From contig JAQJVL010001182.1 of the NCBI GenBank assembly GCA_035578905.1, forward strand, positions 1 through 64,000: a stretch of 64,000 nt of DNA, read 5' to 3'. This DNA is from Stictocephala bisonia. Its lineage: Eukaryota > Arthropoda > Insecta > Hemiptera > Membracidae. Shown here piece by piece: positions 43,690-56,011 of this stretch. The notes beneath the pieces were generated by a model. It had not been told where the DNA came from and ran no database searches. It saw nothing but the letters and a program-made list of their open reading frames with translations. The position numbers and the translations under genes are program-made. Numbering within the stretch: position 1 is the first letter of the stretch; each line of letters starts with the position of its first letter.

Positions 43690-45375
43690 AAACATAACTC
43701 TCTCGTAACATATTATTAAAATCATCTACGCGGTGTTTCGTATTTAAGCAAAACGTCAGGAGGTTGTTTCAAAGGTCTAAACAAACAAAAATGGCATGAG
43801 AACATATGATCTATCTCACTCCGTTGTCCATATCTGTCTTTATGTAATTAAAAAAATCCCCTTAATATCAAAGAAGTTACTTAAGTTAAAATCATGTAAC
43901 TTAAGTATGAATCTAGATCTTGATAGTTTATATGTTCTATATAAATAATTCTTTAATTAGCATAATACGTATATGTACATATACAGTACAAGTGACGTCA
44001 CACAACACGAATATATTACAACACAAACACCAAACGTACAAATATTTACAATATAAATTTGGTTCTTTTGTAAATCCCTCTGGTCTGAGGACGGTGAGCG
44101 TGGTTCGCCGAAATCGTTCACCATAATATTTGTTTATTTTGTTCTTAAATTGTAAATACTTGTGCATTTTGTACTTGTATTGTAATATATTTGTGTTGTG
44201 TAACGTTCACTTGTACTCCTTAAAATGTCATTTTTGTACTATAGTCCATTTTTGGCCAAAAAGGACAATTTTAGTACTTTAGTTTTGTACTTCACCTGAA
44301 GAACAAAACTTCTAGTGTAACTAGATTAAAGAAAATACTAAAAATTATGCATTCCGTATTTGTTTTCAACAAATATGGTATCATTAGTTTTAAAATCAAA
44401 TTAATTAAGTTGTTGTTTTTTATACAGTCTATAAAATGCAGTGCATATGTTTTTATGGAATATAACGTCAAAGTTTTTAACTAGCCACCATTTTGAAAAT
44501 TTCCGACAGTTTTTTAAATATTTTTCATGTAATAGATTATTAATAGTAAAATATATGTGCCAAATGTACACACTATACATATAAATTATAGAGGTTGATG
44601 AGAAAAATATTATAATGTAAAAAGCACAGACGGACAGACAGACAGAAAACTGTGCATATTAGGACATATGTTGACAAGTACTTTTTTGTTTTTTTTTTGA
44701 CCTAGGAACAACCTCCTGAAGTTTGTCCAAGTACTTCAGTTATACCCAATTTTTTAGATTTAAGGTTTAGAGATGTTTAGATTTAATGGCCACCATTTAA
44801 AAAAGACAGAAGAACAGCACTAAAATTGATAAGGAATATTTAAACGATTAAGACTAAGATTTATACTAAGTTTCATGACTTGATCTTTAGTAACTTCTGA
44901 GATTCAAGTTTTTTTCAAGTACATACCGACAGATAGACAGAAAATAGAGCGAGATGGACCATTTGTTCACATGGCATTTTTGTTTGTTTTGGCCTTTAAA
45001 AAATAGCCTTCTGAAGTTTGGTGCTCACTTACGGAACACGCTGTATATTTATAAAATTCAAATACCACTTACTCACTCATCACTGTGTTTCAAAAACTAC
45101 GAAACCTTCTAGACTGAAATTCTTCAGAGTTCTGAAATGGCAGACGTTTTAGTGTGTAAATTTTTAAATTCCGACAGTAATTGCTATTTTGCCTGTTTTT
45201 TGCGACTAAACGAATCGTCTTATTGAAGATGTACAGAATTAGATTGTAAATCAATCTACTGAAAACTCTTTATTCCATAGATAAAATTGTTTTACATGAA
45301 ACAAGTCAAGTACAGAAATCTACATACAATTGAATAAGACTATTGAAGATAAATACACAAATTAATAAGTATATT
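43690..45375. other. AT-rich stretch with a diverged GACAGACAGA-type repeat
   Basis: GGACAGACAGACAGAAAA (about 44632) followed by CTCCTGAAGTTTG (44711) is echoed by CGACAGATAGACAGAAAA (44928) followed by CTTCTGAAGTTTG (45010), about 300 bp apart. A CTGAGGACGG...GCCGAAATCG motif lies at 44089-44118. No gene recognised. Confidence 0.45.
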
Positions 45376-45381
45376 TAATTA

Positions 45382-46000
45382 CTAATTTCTACTTCCTGTA
45401 CAATACTCCTCAACGGTGTAGATGGCACCGTCCATCAAGAACCCTCTCGCCTTCCTCTCAAAAGCCCGACCACAGCTCTCCTCTCTGATGTCATCAGGCA
45501 AAGAATTGTAAAGTGAAACGCCTGCATAATCTAAATGTCGTTCAAAGAAAGCTTTTTTATGTTGAGGAATTGGCAATTTATGTTTGTTTCGGAGGCTGTA
45601 TTGATGAAATGCGTTAATTATAAACGAATTAAAGTGTTTTTTTAATAAAAATTAGACATTGAAAAATATATAAACAGGGAAAGGTAATAATTTATTGATT
45701 TTAAAGATTTGCCTGCAGGAGTCTCAATAATTTAGTTTGAACACTGCTCTTACGGCTTTATTTTGGAGCCTAAACATAAGCTTAGTCTGTGTACTTTCGC
45801 TACCCGAAATAGCTACACCATAACATAAATGAGGCAGTTGGGAGAAGAGGGGTGTCGCACACTTTCGAAAGGCGCCCAATAACAAAAATACCTGAAACAA
45901 TTTTTTTACACACCATTTCAATGTGACTTTGGAATTTCAAGTGATTATCCAGGACAGTACCTAGAAATGTTATCTCATAACAGAGTTTCAATTCCGAATC
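45382..46000 (-). pseudogene. Jockey-like non-LTR reverse transcriptase C-terminus
   Basis: The minus strand from about 46000 reads ITFLGTVLDNHLKFQSHIEM and VCKKIVSGIFVIGRLSKV, shifts frame to LPHLCYGVAISGSESTQTKL with LQNKAVRAVFKL, and ends (45576-45382) with YAGVSLYNSLPDDIRE and FERKARGFLMDGAIYTVEEY. The FLG..D..L....HI, (L)CYG....G, LQNKAVR and YNSLP..IRE elements in this order define the post-RT tail of Jockey-clade LINEs. At least one frameshift and missing sequence between the parts make it a relic. Confidence 0.75.
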
Positions 46001-46004
46001 ATTG

Positions 46005-46670
46005 AAAGATCTACAACTTGGTTCCTATGACTTTTTGCTCTAACTCGAGATAGTTATATGGTTTTATAGACAAGAAACTCTCGTCTAATAGAAAACATAA
46101 TTTTGCAGGAGAATATAAAATCTGTAGAATCTGCAGGGTCGATTTTAAAAAGGTTGCCGAGACCATGTCCCCCCTTCCACCGGAGCAGATAAAATTTGCT
46201 GAATACGTGCGAGCCCATTTCAAATTCTCCTTATAGAGACATCCGAAATAATTGTCAACCATTTGATAAAAGTTCGTCAAAAGTCATAAATTAGCAATAA
46301 AGTAATTGGGGTTTTTTGCTGACAATACTGGCACCAATTTCGGCAGTGCATCGTGAAAGGGGGAAATAATGTGTACAGCAAATTAAAAACCACATTATGG
46401 GAAGGAAGATTTGATTGGAATTGGGTGTGCTGCCCGTGTGATAAACAATTGAATTCAGACAGCAGCAGACAGTCTCCCTATTGATATAGAAGCTGTGTAG
46501 ATCAAATTTAGGCTCACTTCTACGTCTACAAAGTGAGATTTGAGACACTCAAAGGGAGTTGTAGAATACAAAAGTCTTTTAGGATACAGTAGAACCAGAA
46601 TGGTTAGCACTCATGCCAAAAGTTGAACTATCTTGAAGCTCTTTCAGCTACTAAAAACTTACTTTTTATC
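46005..46670. other. No clear gene
   Basis: Minus frames at 46011-46280 and 46291-46548 are open but show no domain I recognise. They may be upstream LINE sequence or unrelated. Confidence 0.3.
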
Positions 46671-46674
46671 TCAT

Positions 46675-47191
46675 GACAAAAGTCCGCAGCTTATCAAGAA
46701 CTTTTTTAGCGATGCAAGTGCTTAATTGTGGATTTTCTTTGTACATAGTCAACCTGCTGTTTTCCATGATACTGTCAAACAAGTTGAAGGTCAGAAGGTG
46801 AGTTCTGTTGAAGGGGCTACAATTTTTTCAGACTTACGAATTAGAGAATAGCTTTGTACTTTTTGATGTCCGAAACTGTATAAAATATATAGAAGGAGCA
46901 GTAGAGAATGAGTACATTGTAAGTAACATTTGTAATTATTATGATAACTGTGTGACATATTTAGAAATGTGGACCTGGCAATTTGATGATATGAAAACAT
47001 TTCAGTTGTTAGTTTTGAAGGAAATACTTGAGTGGCTAAAAGTCCAGGAAGGAACTAATTTGATTTCCAGCCAACTCAAAAAATTAAAGATATATGATGG
47101 TGGAATGTTTGATGGAGTAATTTACCTAAGGAAGTACGTAACAAAGAGAAAATTGCTTCAGTGGGCCGAGGATAAAAAAACGTTCAGATAA
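46675..47191 (+). pseudogene. hAT-like transposase (KIAA1586/ZMYM-type) relic
   Basis: The plus frame from 46681 reads SPQLIKNFFSDASA, a stop, then FVHSQPAVFHDTVKQVEGQK. After a shift near 46805 a 127-codon frame continues with NICNYYDNCVTYLEMWTWQF and DDMKTFQLLVLKEILEWLKV, then MFDGVIYLRKYVTKRKLLQW. The order (LKSFF.D..., F.HSQ...FH.T....E, FY...V.YLE.W...F.....F.W..L...P.W, LFDE...L+.YV......W) matches a widespread hAT-derived family of animal genomes. One stop and one shift; no dimerisation domain follows. Assignment is from remembered motif order, not a search. Confidence 0.5.
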
Positions 47192-47194
47192 GAA

Positions 47195-48245
47195 ATAGGT
47201 TGAGATATTTTCACACTTCCGAAACCAAAATATTTCTATCAAGAACATAAGAGATGGTTGATTTTCCTTTGTCTACTAGGGACATTTTAATGAAGGTTCA
47301 TTCGTTAGCAAAAACACTAGTTAATTATTATCAAACATGTTTTGTATTATTGAACTGTTTTAAAATATATTGTTCAATTTTCATTTTATTTTTGATAACA
47401 CTGTATCCAAAATATTGATTTAAATTTCTTTACTAGAATTAATTCAACCATGTGTACTCAATAAATAAATAATTTCATCTACTCATCATAAAACCGTTGG
47501 ATATAATTATTTGATGTCCCATATTTTTATTACTATAAGATATTTTTCAAATATTGTACTCGGTATACCAAAATTAATAGTTAATATTCTAACAATATTA
47601 TAAAATAATTCATAATAAACAGTTTTAATAAAATACCACTACATATACGAAATTTGGATGAAATAAAGTTCAAGAAAACGATAAAAATCTATTTAAACAG
47701 AAATTATTTATATATCATACAAGATTTTGAGATGTGATGATACAATATAAAGTTACAAATTTATGAAGACCTTCCAAAAAACATTTTTACAAATGTAAAT
47801 GAAAAATAGTAAAAATGTAATATCTTTCACATTCTTATTAATTTATATATTTTTAAAAATGTTTACATCTAATCAATGGCTATACTTTTTTATAAAGACA
47901 ATAAAAATCATCTCAATACAATAACAGAATATTGTATATTCCAGGTATCATATATTTAAGGAAAGAATCTAAAAAGGGGTTTTCATCTGTTATAGTAAAC
48001 ATAATTTATAATTTGAAGAAACCCAGAGCCCCCCCCCCCACATTGCCGGATGAATGTACTGTGTGCACAGAAAAGTCCCGAGAGATAAAGTCCCGTTTTG
48101 GTCTATCAGAAGTCTGGTCACTTCTTATGTTAGTTCAACCCATTGCATCCATTGCGAACGATCCAGCCCGTTTACGACCGTTAGTGAAGGCGACATTGGC
48201 GAGATCATTCATACGGAAAGAAACCATACTACAATGTGCAATGTC
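47195..48245. other. AT-rich, no gene recognised
   Basis: A poly-C run of about 12 (48031-48042) and a plus frame at 47932-48252 (106 codons, no known domain) are the only marks. Confidence 0.35.
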
Positions 48246-48248
48246 AGT

Positions 48249-48545
48249 ATGACCGATCTATCGAGTTTCATGGATTGAGAATAACTGTACCGTAGTTTGT
48301 CTACGATTCAAGGTATCGACTCCCACACTGCGACCGATCTATCGAGTTTCATGGATTTCGAATAACTGAACTGTAGTTTGTCTATGATTCAAGGTATCGA
48401 CTCCCACACTGCGACTGATCTATCGAGTTTCATGGATTTAGAATAACTGTACTGTCGTTTGTTTACGATTCAAGGTATCGAACTTCAAACTTCAACACTG
48501 TGACCGATCTATCGAGTTATATGGATTAGAGTAACTGTATATGAT
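48249..48545 (+). repeat. 81-90-bp tandem array, about 3.6 units
   Basis: GACCGATCTATCGAGTTTCA, CTGTAGTTTGTCTACGATTC and AAGGTATCGACTCCCACACT recur from 48251. Later units are longer and diverge (ACTTCAAACTTCAACACTG). Confidence 0.88.
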
Positions 48546-48549
48546 TCGA

Positions 48550-49500
48550 ATTGATACTGATAAGCTACAACTTGTCCCTTCACATAATGAGTGTAATTAT
48601 ATGAGTTGAATTACATTACACAGAGAAAAAACACAGACTGCTTTCTTATGGCTGCAGCTAACGTCCCAGTGGCAGTTATAAATAGATTGCGACTAATGTA
48701 CATCTATATAAATCTTTAGTAATAATTACTTCATTTATCCTTGAGGATTTGGTTGAGATAAAGGGAGAACTGTCAAAGTGCTAGTCCTGCCATCCCCATA
48801 GCAAACTGGAGAAATAACTACTTTACACAGTAAACGCACTGTTGAATGCAACGTCTGTTTCTTTCTCCTCTGTCATAACACTTATTTAATTCTATATTCG
48901 TGGTGCCACGATTTGCATGTCAGAACATGATTTTAGTACATATTTACTCCAAGTCAACATTTACACTTCTAGGGCAGGTATGTTCCTTGACATTGAACCT
49001 CCAAATATAGGAGTTGGGGCGATATTATAACGTATTTTCTGTTTGTATGTTGATTGATTATCGAATTTTCTAATTCATTGTAGCCTACTGAAGTAGTATC
49101 CTAATAACGGTTGACGCTCGTTATTCGGATGAGTTTCCTTTCTCGGATGAGTTGGTTTTTCGGATGACCAGGCAAATCTTGACATGAGTCACATCGTCAC
49201 ACACTTTATTGAATGTTCGAAGGTCATATCATATGTCTATATAAGACATTTATTAATATTTATAATACTGTACCGCTAGGAATTAATATATTTGAATATA
49301 AAAGTCCAATGATAAAATTTATTTATCGGTAAATAAATTAATTGCCTATAGAAAGTTTGTTTAGCTTTAGTAGTGCTACGTATAATTGAAGTAATTTGTA
49401 GCTAATTATTTTCTTTTTCTTGCGTCATGATTGGGCGGCCTTCCATCATAAAATATTACTGTCTGAAATCAGTCACTATAACGGCCTTGTATGTTAGTGA
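48550..49500. other. No gene recognised
   Basis: AT-rich spacer apart from the pogo-like motif cluster listed separately at 49105-49170. Confidence 0.35.
49105..49170 (-). mobile_element. Possible pogo/Tigger-like terminal fragment
   Basis: The plus strand has TTGACGCTCGTTATTCGGAT, GAGTTTCCTTTCTCGGATGA and GTTGGTTTTTCGGATGA. Three spaced (T/C)CGGATGA copies near a GACGCTCGTTATTCGG start resemble the subterminal TATCCGAA repeats of pogo/Tigger elements. No opposite end was found. Confidence 0.3.
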
Positions 49501-49504
49501 AATT

Positions 49505-50945
49505 GGGCTTGTCTCAGTTCAACAGTGGAGACAGTATCAGTGAGTGGGTTGGTGTCAGTTGCCGCACTCCTGTGACGCTGACAAGTGAGAACAGAACCAT
49601 GTGGTCCAGTTCTGCGAACAGTTGGCTACGTGCCACGAGAGTTGGTGTGTTTGAAGTGGACCCTCGCACTGCTTACAAACGTCGCTTGTCACAGTACAAC
49701 AGTGGAGGCAGTGTCAGTGAGTGGGCTGGTGTCAGGTGTCACACTCCTGTGACGCTGACAAATGATAACTGAACCATGTGGTCCAGTTCTGCAAACAGTT
49801 GGCTACGTGCCACGAGAGTTGGTGTGTTTGAAGTGGGCCCTCGCACTGCTTACAAACGTCGCTTGTCACAGTACAACAGTAGAGGCAGTGTCAGTGAGTG
49901 GGCTGGTGTCAGGTGTCACACTCCTGTGACGCTGACAAATGAGAACTGAACCATGTGGTCCAGTTCTGCAAACAGTTGGCTACGTGCCACGAGAGTTGGT
50001 GTGTTTGAAGCGGGGCCCCCGCACTGCTTACACACGTCGCTTGTCACAGTACAACAGTGGAGGCAGTATCAGTGAGTGGGCTGGTGTAAGTTGCCGCACT
50101 GCTGTGACGCTGACAAGTGAGAACAGAACCATCTGGTCCAGTTCTGCGAACAGTTGGCTACGTGCCACGAGAGTTCGTGTGTTTGAAGCGGAGCCCTCGC
50201 ACTGCTTACACACGTCGCTTGTCACAGTACAACAGTAGAGGCAGTGTCAGTGAGAAGGCTGGTGTCAGTTGCCGTACTCTTGTGACGCTGACAAGTGAGG
50301 ACAGATCCATGTGGTCCAGTTCTGCGAACAGTTGGCTACGTGCCACGAGAGTTCGTGTGTTTGAAGTCCTCGCACTGCTTACACACGTCGCTTGTCACAG
50401 TACAACAATAGAGGCAGTGTCAGTGAGAAGGCTGGTGTCAGTTGCCGCACTCCTGTGACGCTGACAAGTGAGGACAGATCCATGTGGTCCAGTTCTGCTA
50501 ACTGTTGGCTATGTGCCACGAGAGTTCGTGTGTTTGAAGTGGGATCCTCGTACTGCTTACACACGTCGCTTGTCACAGTACAACAGTAGAGGCAGTGTCA
50601 GTGAGAAGGCTGGTGTCAGTTGCCGTACTCTTGTGACGCTGACAAGTGAGGACAGATCCACGTGGTCCAGTTCTGCTAACTGTTGGCTATGTGCCACGAG
50701 AGTTCGTGTGTTTGAAGTGGGACCCTCGCACTGCTTACACACGTCGCTTGTCACAGTACAACAGTAGAGGCAGTGTCAGTGAGAAGGCTGGTGTCAGTTG
50801 CCGTACTCTTGTGACGCTGACAAGTGAGGACAGATCCACGTGGTCCAGTTCTGCTAACTGTTGGCTACGTGCCACGAGAGTTCGTGTTGTCGAAGTGGGA
50901 TCCTCGCACTCGTTATAAACGCTATTCTACACATAAATACAACAA
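49505..50945 (+). repeat. 178-bp satellite, about 8 units
   Basis: The unit contains GTCGCTTGTCACAGTACAAC, GAGGCAGTGTCAGTGAGTGG, CTGTGACGCTGACAAGTGAG and TGGCTACGTGCCACGAGAGT. Anchors at 50214, 50387 and 50565 give 173- and 178-bp units; one unit has a 5-bp deletion. Two subtypes (GAGTGGGCTGG versus GAGAAGGCTGG) fill the left and right halves. Overlapping frames on both strands are artefacts. Confidence 0.93.
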
Positions 50946-50949
50946 TTTT

Positions 50950-51365
50950 CAGCACTTGATTGGACAAACCTTATTGTCCGTTATCTTTTAATCTTGCGTC
51001 TAATGGTGCAACTAAACAGTTTTTCGATTTTGATTATATTTTTTATAGCGTGAAAAACAAAAAAAGTAGCGAGTTCAAAATTCATATTAGCAATGTCGTA
51101 TTGTCTATATATTTTAAAATACAACTCAAGCTTTACTTAGAGAAATTCAAAACAAAAAACGAATGAAAATCGGTCTTTGTGTCTCTAGTCATACATGTGT
51201 TGTAAGTAAATTTCATCCCCTTAACTTCTTAAAATGCTAACATTTTTCCTCATATAGGAATGGCTTTTGGTGTTAAGCTTCCTTAATAAGCCATCTTAAA
51301 AGGATCTTTAAGCAGCATAAATTGTTGGCATGATTTAGTATTTATCATCATGATTAGTCATGAAT
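50950..51365. other. No gene recognised
   Basis: AT-rich spacer between satellites; plus frame 50960-51166 has no known domain. Confidence 0.35.
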
Positions 51366-51368
51366 TAT

Positions 51369-52285
51369 TGTATGGGCTGTGGGAGCAACACATCATCGAA
51401 TATGGAAGCCGGTTAGTGTGGAAACTCGAGCTAGCAATAACGAGAACAAGGGCCATTAAACAACACAATCACATGTGTCCGCGGCGGTTAGATAGTATGG
51501 GTTGTGGGGAGCAACACAATCACCGAATATGGAAGCCAGTTGGTGTGAGAACTAAAGCCAGCAACAACAAAAACACAGGCCATTACACAACACAATCACA
51601 TGTGTCCGCGGCGGTTAGATAGTGTGAGCCTTCGGAAACTAACAATCACTGAATATGGAAGCCAGTTGGTGTGAGAACTCAAGCCAGCAACAACAAAAAC
51701 ACAGGCCATTACACAACACAATCACATGTGTCCGCGGCGGTTAGATAGTGTGAGCCTTCGGAAACTAACAATCACTGAATATGGAAGCCAGTTGGTGTGA
51801 GAACTCAAGCCAGCAACAACAAAAACACAGGCCATTACACAACACAATCACATGTGTCCGCGAGCGGTTAGATAGTGTGAGCCTTCGGAAACTAACAATC
51901 ACTGAATATGGAAGCCAGTTGGTGTGAGAACTCAAGCCAGCAACAACAAAAACACAGGCCATTACACAACAAAGTCACATGTGTCCGCGAGCGGTTAGAT
52001 AGTGTGAGCCTTCGGAAACTAACAATCACTGAATATGGAAGCCAGTTGGTGTGAGAACTCAAGCCAGCAACAACAAAAACACAGGCCATTACACAACACA
52101 GCCACGTGTGTCCGCGGCGGTTAGATAGTGTGAGCCTTCGGAAACTAACAATCACTGAATATGGATGCCAGTTGGTGTGGGAACTCTTGCCAGCAACAAC
52201 AAAAACACAGGCCATTACACAACCCACCCACATGTGTCTGCAAGCGGTGGGATAGTATAGGCTGTGGGGAGTAACACAATCATAC
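51369..52285 (+). repeat. 126-bp satellite, about 7 units
   Basis: The unit has GAATATGGAAGCCAGTTGGT, CAAGCCAGCAACAACAAAAA, CACAGGCCATTACACAACAC and GTCCGCGGCGGTTAGATAGT. The first and last units are variants containing GGCTGTGGGGAGCAACACAATC in place of GAGCCTTCGGAAACTAAC. Confidence 0.93.
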
Positions 52286-52289
52286 CCGA

Positions 52290-53280
52290 AATAAAATTCA
52301 GTAAAAAGAATACCTCAAATCTAGGGGAAACCCTTGCCAACCCCGTTTCTCGTTTGCTCGTTAACTCGGAAACTCGCCGCGCCCTTGACTTCTCTGCTGT
52401 CGCTCTAGGTCTGTCACTTTTGATTTCAACTTTTAGTAAGTAAATTGCACCAAGCATTAATCATAATATGTAAATTCATTCACAGTGCCTCACTCACTGC
52501 ACTTAGTTACATATAGTTTAATTTGTGTTTATTTAACAGCTGATGAATCATTAAATAACTAAAACTATATTAAAATATCAATGAAACTTTAAGGCCAGTG
52601 GGTACTGTATAGTCGGATGAGAATAAAACCAATGGTATTTTTGGACTAACCAGAGTTTTCTACGGGAATTGTAGGTTGTACAATTAGCAAATAATAAATT
52701 TGAGTAGTAAATTGGACTACTTAGTAGTTAATTTAAATAACATTAGACCACTCTTAATTGGTTGCACAACTGACTCATAATACAAGTAAAATAATGTGAT
52801 AAACATAATTTGTAGTGCTACAATGTTTATATAATTTACAACAAAAAATATAAAATGAAACATAGCGGAGGGAAGTAAGTGTTTCGGAGAATGTAGGCGA
52901 TGTTAATTTCACAGTATGAAGTTAACAGTTAATATTCGCATGTAATCTGATGTCAAGGGGAGAGAACCGAGTGTTAAACCAATACTACGTGATTCGGATT
53001 CCATATGATTTGTCCCTTGGTTCCTTGGCTACATTATCTATTTTCATTGCTAATTATAACCTACATTTGCCTAAATGTTACAAGTCCTATTAATAATAAT
53101 GAAGAATATTGAAAAATATCGAAATATTATTTATTGATTAAAGAAGTTTAGCTAGTGATATTAATCAGAAACCTCTTTTTTAAGTTATAACTTATACGAA
53201 TGTGACAAAGTCATTATTTGCCTATTGTTAAAAATGTAAGATAATATTTACATGTTATCACATCTGAGGACACTATGAGG
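52290..53280. other. Intergenic; contains dispersed repeat copy
   Basis: 52320-52450 (GAAACCCTTGCCAACCCCGT) resembles 55745-55830 (TGCGTGCCAACCCTGTCTCT-like), and 52440-52650 resembles 57740-57985. No gene recognised. Confidence 0.4.
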
Positions 53281-53765
53281 AATAAGTCCAATGTCCTTGC
53301 TCGTCCATATCTTATCACATACTGTTGACATAACCGTTGTGAGTTGGCCCACTTTCCAACCCAGTCTTACCCCAACAATTATATTATATATTAACACAAC
53401 ACCGATATTGTGCACCAACCCTCAATCCCCAAAAGGGTTCCCCAACCTCCTCGCCGCTATTGCGCACTTGAGTCCTCAGCGTCCACAGTAATAGCTCTGG
53501 AATTTGTCACTTATGCCTTTCGTACGATCCCCACAGCTTCAATTTTAGAACATCAACGTCTTACCCCAACTTTAACCTCTTCCTTGGCTTGTTGCGGGAT
53601 GACGAATAGTTCCCGTGTTCTGTTTTGGCCGTTTGTATTTCCACCCCTCTCTGCTTACACTACAATAACGAGCATGAGTATGTACACAAACTTTCTGTTG
53701 AAAACAGAACAAATATTCGTCTGCATACTCTTAGATATAATAATAAAGTACAATGTTTGAGATTA
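53281..53765 (+). other. GC-richer open region of unknown nature
   Basis: Two overlapping plus frames (53291-53491, 66 codons; 53410-53760, 116 codons starting MHQPSIPKRVPQPPRRYCAL) lie in a locally more GC-rich patch. I see no domain, and no splice or promoter evidence ties them to a gene. They could be chance frames or a relic. Confidence 0.2.
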
Positions 53766-56007
53766 ATAAATAAAATATTTTAATTAGCCTTTAACATTAT
53801 TTTTATGTATAGTTTATTTAAATGTGATGACATTTTATCATTGGTCAACTGATCATCCTTAATCCTTATTGAGTAAAATGTGGAACTGTGTGTTTATATC
53901 AGTGAATTATTTTGGTTTCAAACAAAAAAAATTAAAGTTTGCTTCGTATAATATGTTTTTGACTAATAAATAATATTTTTTAATAGGGATAGGAAACAAA
54001 TTGTGATGGTCACAGTTATTAGATATGTTTTGTATCTAAGGTGAGTCTTGGAATGTGGTAATAAGTATATAGGCCTTGCAACACAAAGAAATTAAAATTT
54101 ACTTTATGAAAAATTAATAACGCCACAGACCACTGTAGCTTACTAGTCGTCCTGAAAACTTTACACGTAGGTTGGTTTTAGAATTTTGTTCTGTCTGACA
54201 CACGATTTGATTCTTGTTTCATTAATAAAACATTTTAATACTATAGTATTTCTTATTTTAAAATATGGCTGAACTTCCTACGAATAATTAGTTAATTATT
54301 GTTATTGAATATGAATTGTTTCACATGTACCTAACAATCAAAGTAAATGTATATTTTTGTGTGGAATGATTATAATACATATTATCAATAAAAACTAATT
54401 TATAACTAGTAGACAAATATTTATAGTAAAATATATTTCTTATTTAATCGTGTAACATATGCAATAGTATTGCAATATTCAGCGATCTGTGCGGACCTGA
54501 TAATGGGGAAGCACAGTAAACACGATACATTTTTTATAGATTTCACTTGATTTGATTAATTTTTGTTGTCTTCATTAAATTGATTTTTTTCAAAAGACAG
54601 AAATTAAGGCGATATACATAAGGTCTTCAGGAAATTAATTAATAATTGTTGTCACTTTATGCGCATTTTGTAGCTTACTAAAATTATTCCACTGTTATGT
54701 AAGATAGCAAATTGCTATATGGAACATGCCTATAAATAATTGAAGTCTACAATCATATCAATAATGCGGTCTAACAAGGAGACCTCACTGCATTCGAATA
54801 GTAATATATTTTTAAAATGCCTACAATCGATGCAAGCAGACACATATGTGTGGCTAAATAGAGTGGAATTTCAATTATCCGAACTCCAACTATCCGAATC
54901 GCCAACTATCCGAATCACTTTCAGATTGCCATATGAGAAATCTTACAATCTTCAGTTTTTAATATTGTTCTGAGAAAAAAAAACTAAAAGCATATAACAA
55001 CAAAGAGTAGTGTTTTTAATCCTTAGAAAGATAAATCATACATATATGTAACACAATAAATAACACATAATATGCCTCAATAAATACTGCACACTGTAAC
55101 ACCGTCTTAATAGAAAAAATCCAAATTCTGCCAGGAAACATAAAGCGACAGGGATAACGTATTGTCTGTCTACTCAGGCTATTGTCCTTCCCTCTAATCT
55201 GTCTAGCCCAACGACCTGGCTGCCCAAAAACGGAGAAGCTACTCAAACATATAGAGCATATTTAACTAAGATGTTTAGCAAGAAATAACATTCGTTTACA
55301 GGATGGTACGCAAATACACATTATAGTACAATGTAGTATGTAAACTGTAATTAATTATGTAATAAGTTATGTAATCATAAATATTGTTATTTATGGTTTG
55401 TAAATTGATCCATATCAGATATGCAACAGGCGCATCTACTGTAAGTGCTACATTTCAACTATCGTGAAGCACACAAGGCGTTGACCGGGGAGGATCGGAA
55501 AGGAACTCAACACAAATAACATACAAGACAAAGGATACAAAGACAACCAGTTTAGGATCGAGGTTCAACCAAGGAATAAACACGCAATAGCCATTACCAA
55601 CACAAACAGCTGATTAGCACGTGTTCCAGTAGATGTACAGTCTGGTGCTCAAGAAACAAAGCATCACGCACTGTGCTAGCTGTACAATGACAATTTGGTT
55701 TTTGTTTTAGAATAGAGCCATCATCATAAAAAATATTATTCTAGGGGACGAGGACACCCCTGCACGCTTCGCGTGCCAACCCTGTCTCTCACTCGCCTTG
55801 GCTGTAACTTTTAGTCAAAAGTAATTTAGACTTGTATTATTTATGACTTGTGGTCATAAATAATAGTAGGTTAGCTGAATAACGTAAAATCACAATATTA
55901 AACCTTAACTACTTTGCATATTTTGACTAAAGTAAATACTATCGTGGGGTCAAAACCGACCCTATTAAAAAAAACCTAAAAAATCTCAAAAATATTATTT
56001 TAATAAC
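53766..56007. other. AT-rich intergenic stretch
   Basis: No gene recognised. A pogo-like end at 54860-54930 is listed separately. 55935-55957 has GTGGGGTCAAAACCGACCC, echoed at 57540-57556 (TGGGGTCAGTTCTGACA). Confidence 0.35.
54860..54930 (+). mobile_element. Probable pogo/Tigger-like terminal fragment
   Basis: AGAGTGGAATTTCAATTATCC followed by GAACTCCAACTATCCGAATC and GCCAACTATCCGAATCAC. The CAGTGGAACCTC-like start plus tandem ACTATCCGAA repeats is the known terminal structure of pogo/Tigger elements. It starts next to TA (54857-54860). The opposite end was not found, so it is a solo or truncated end. Confidence 0.45.
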
Positions 56008-56011
56008 TTAA

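Noticed and set aside
43227..43691. Cysteine-rich (MNCRPC)n protein
   Set aside because: A pure 18-bp array with no flanking exon, signal peptide or start context; the antisense strand is equally open.
49491..50918. Chain of 65-113-codon frames on both strands
   Set aside because: They are the same satellite read repeatedly; the 178-bp period changes frame in each unit.
53410..53760. 116-codon plus frame as a real gene
   Set aside because: No domain, no coding-like context and no splice evidence; kept only as an unclassified open region.
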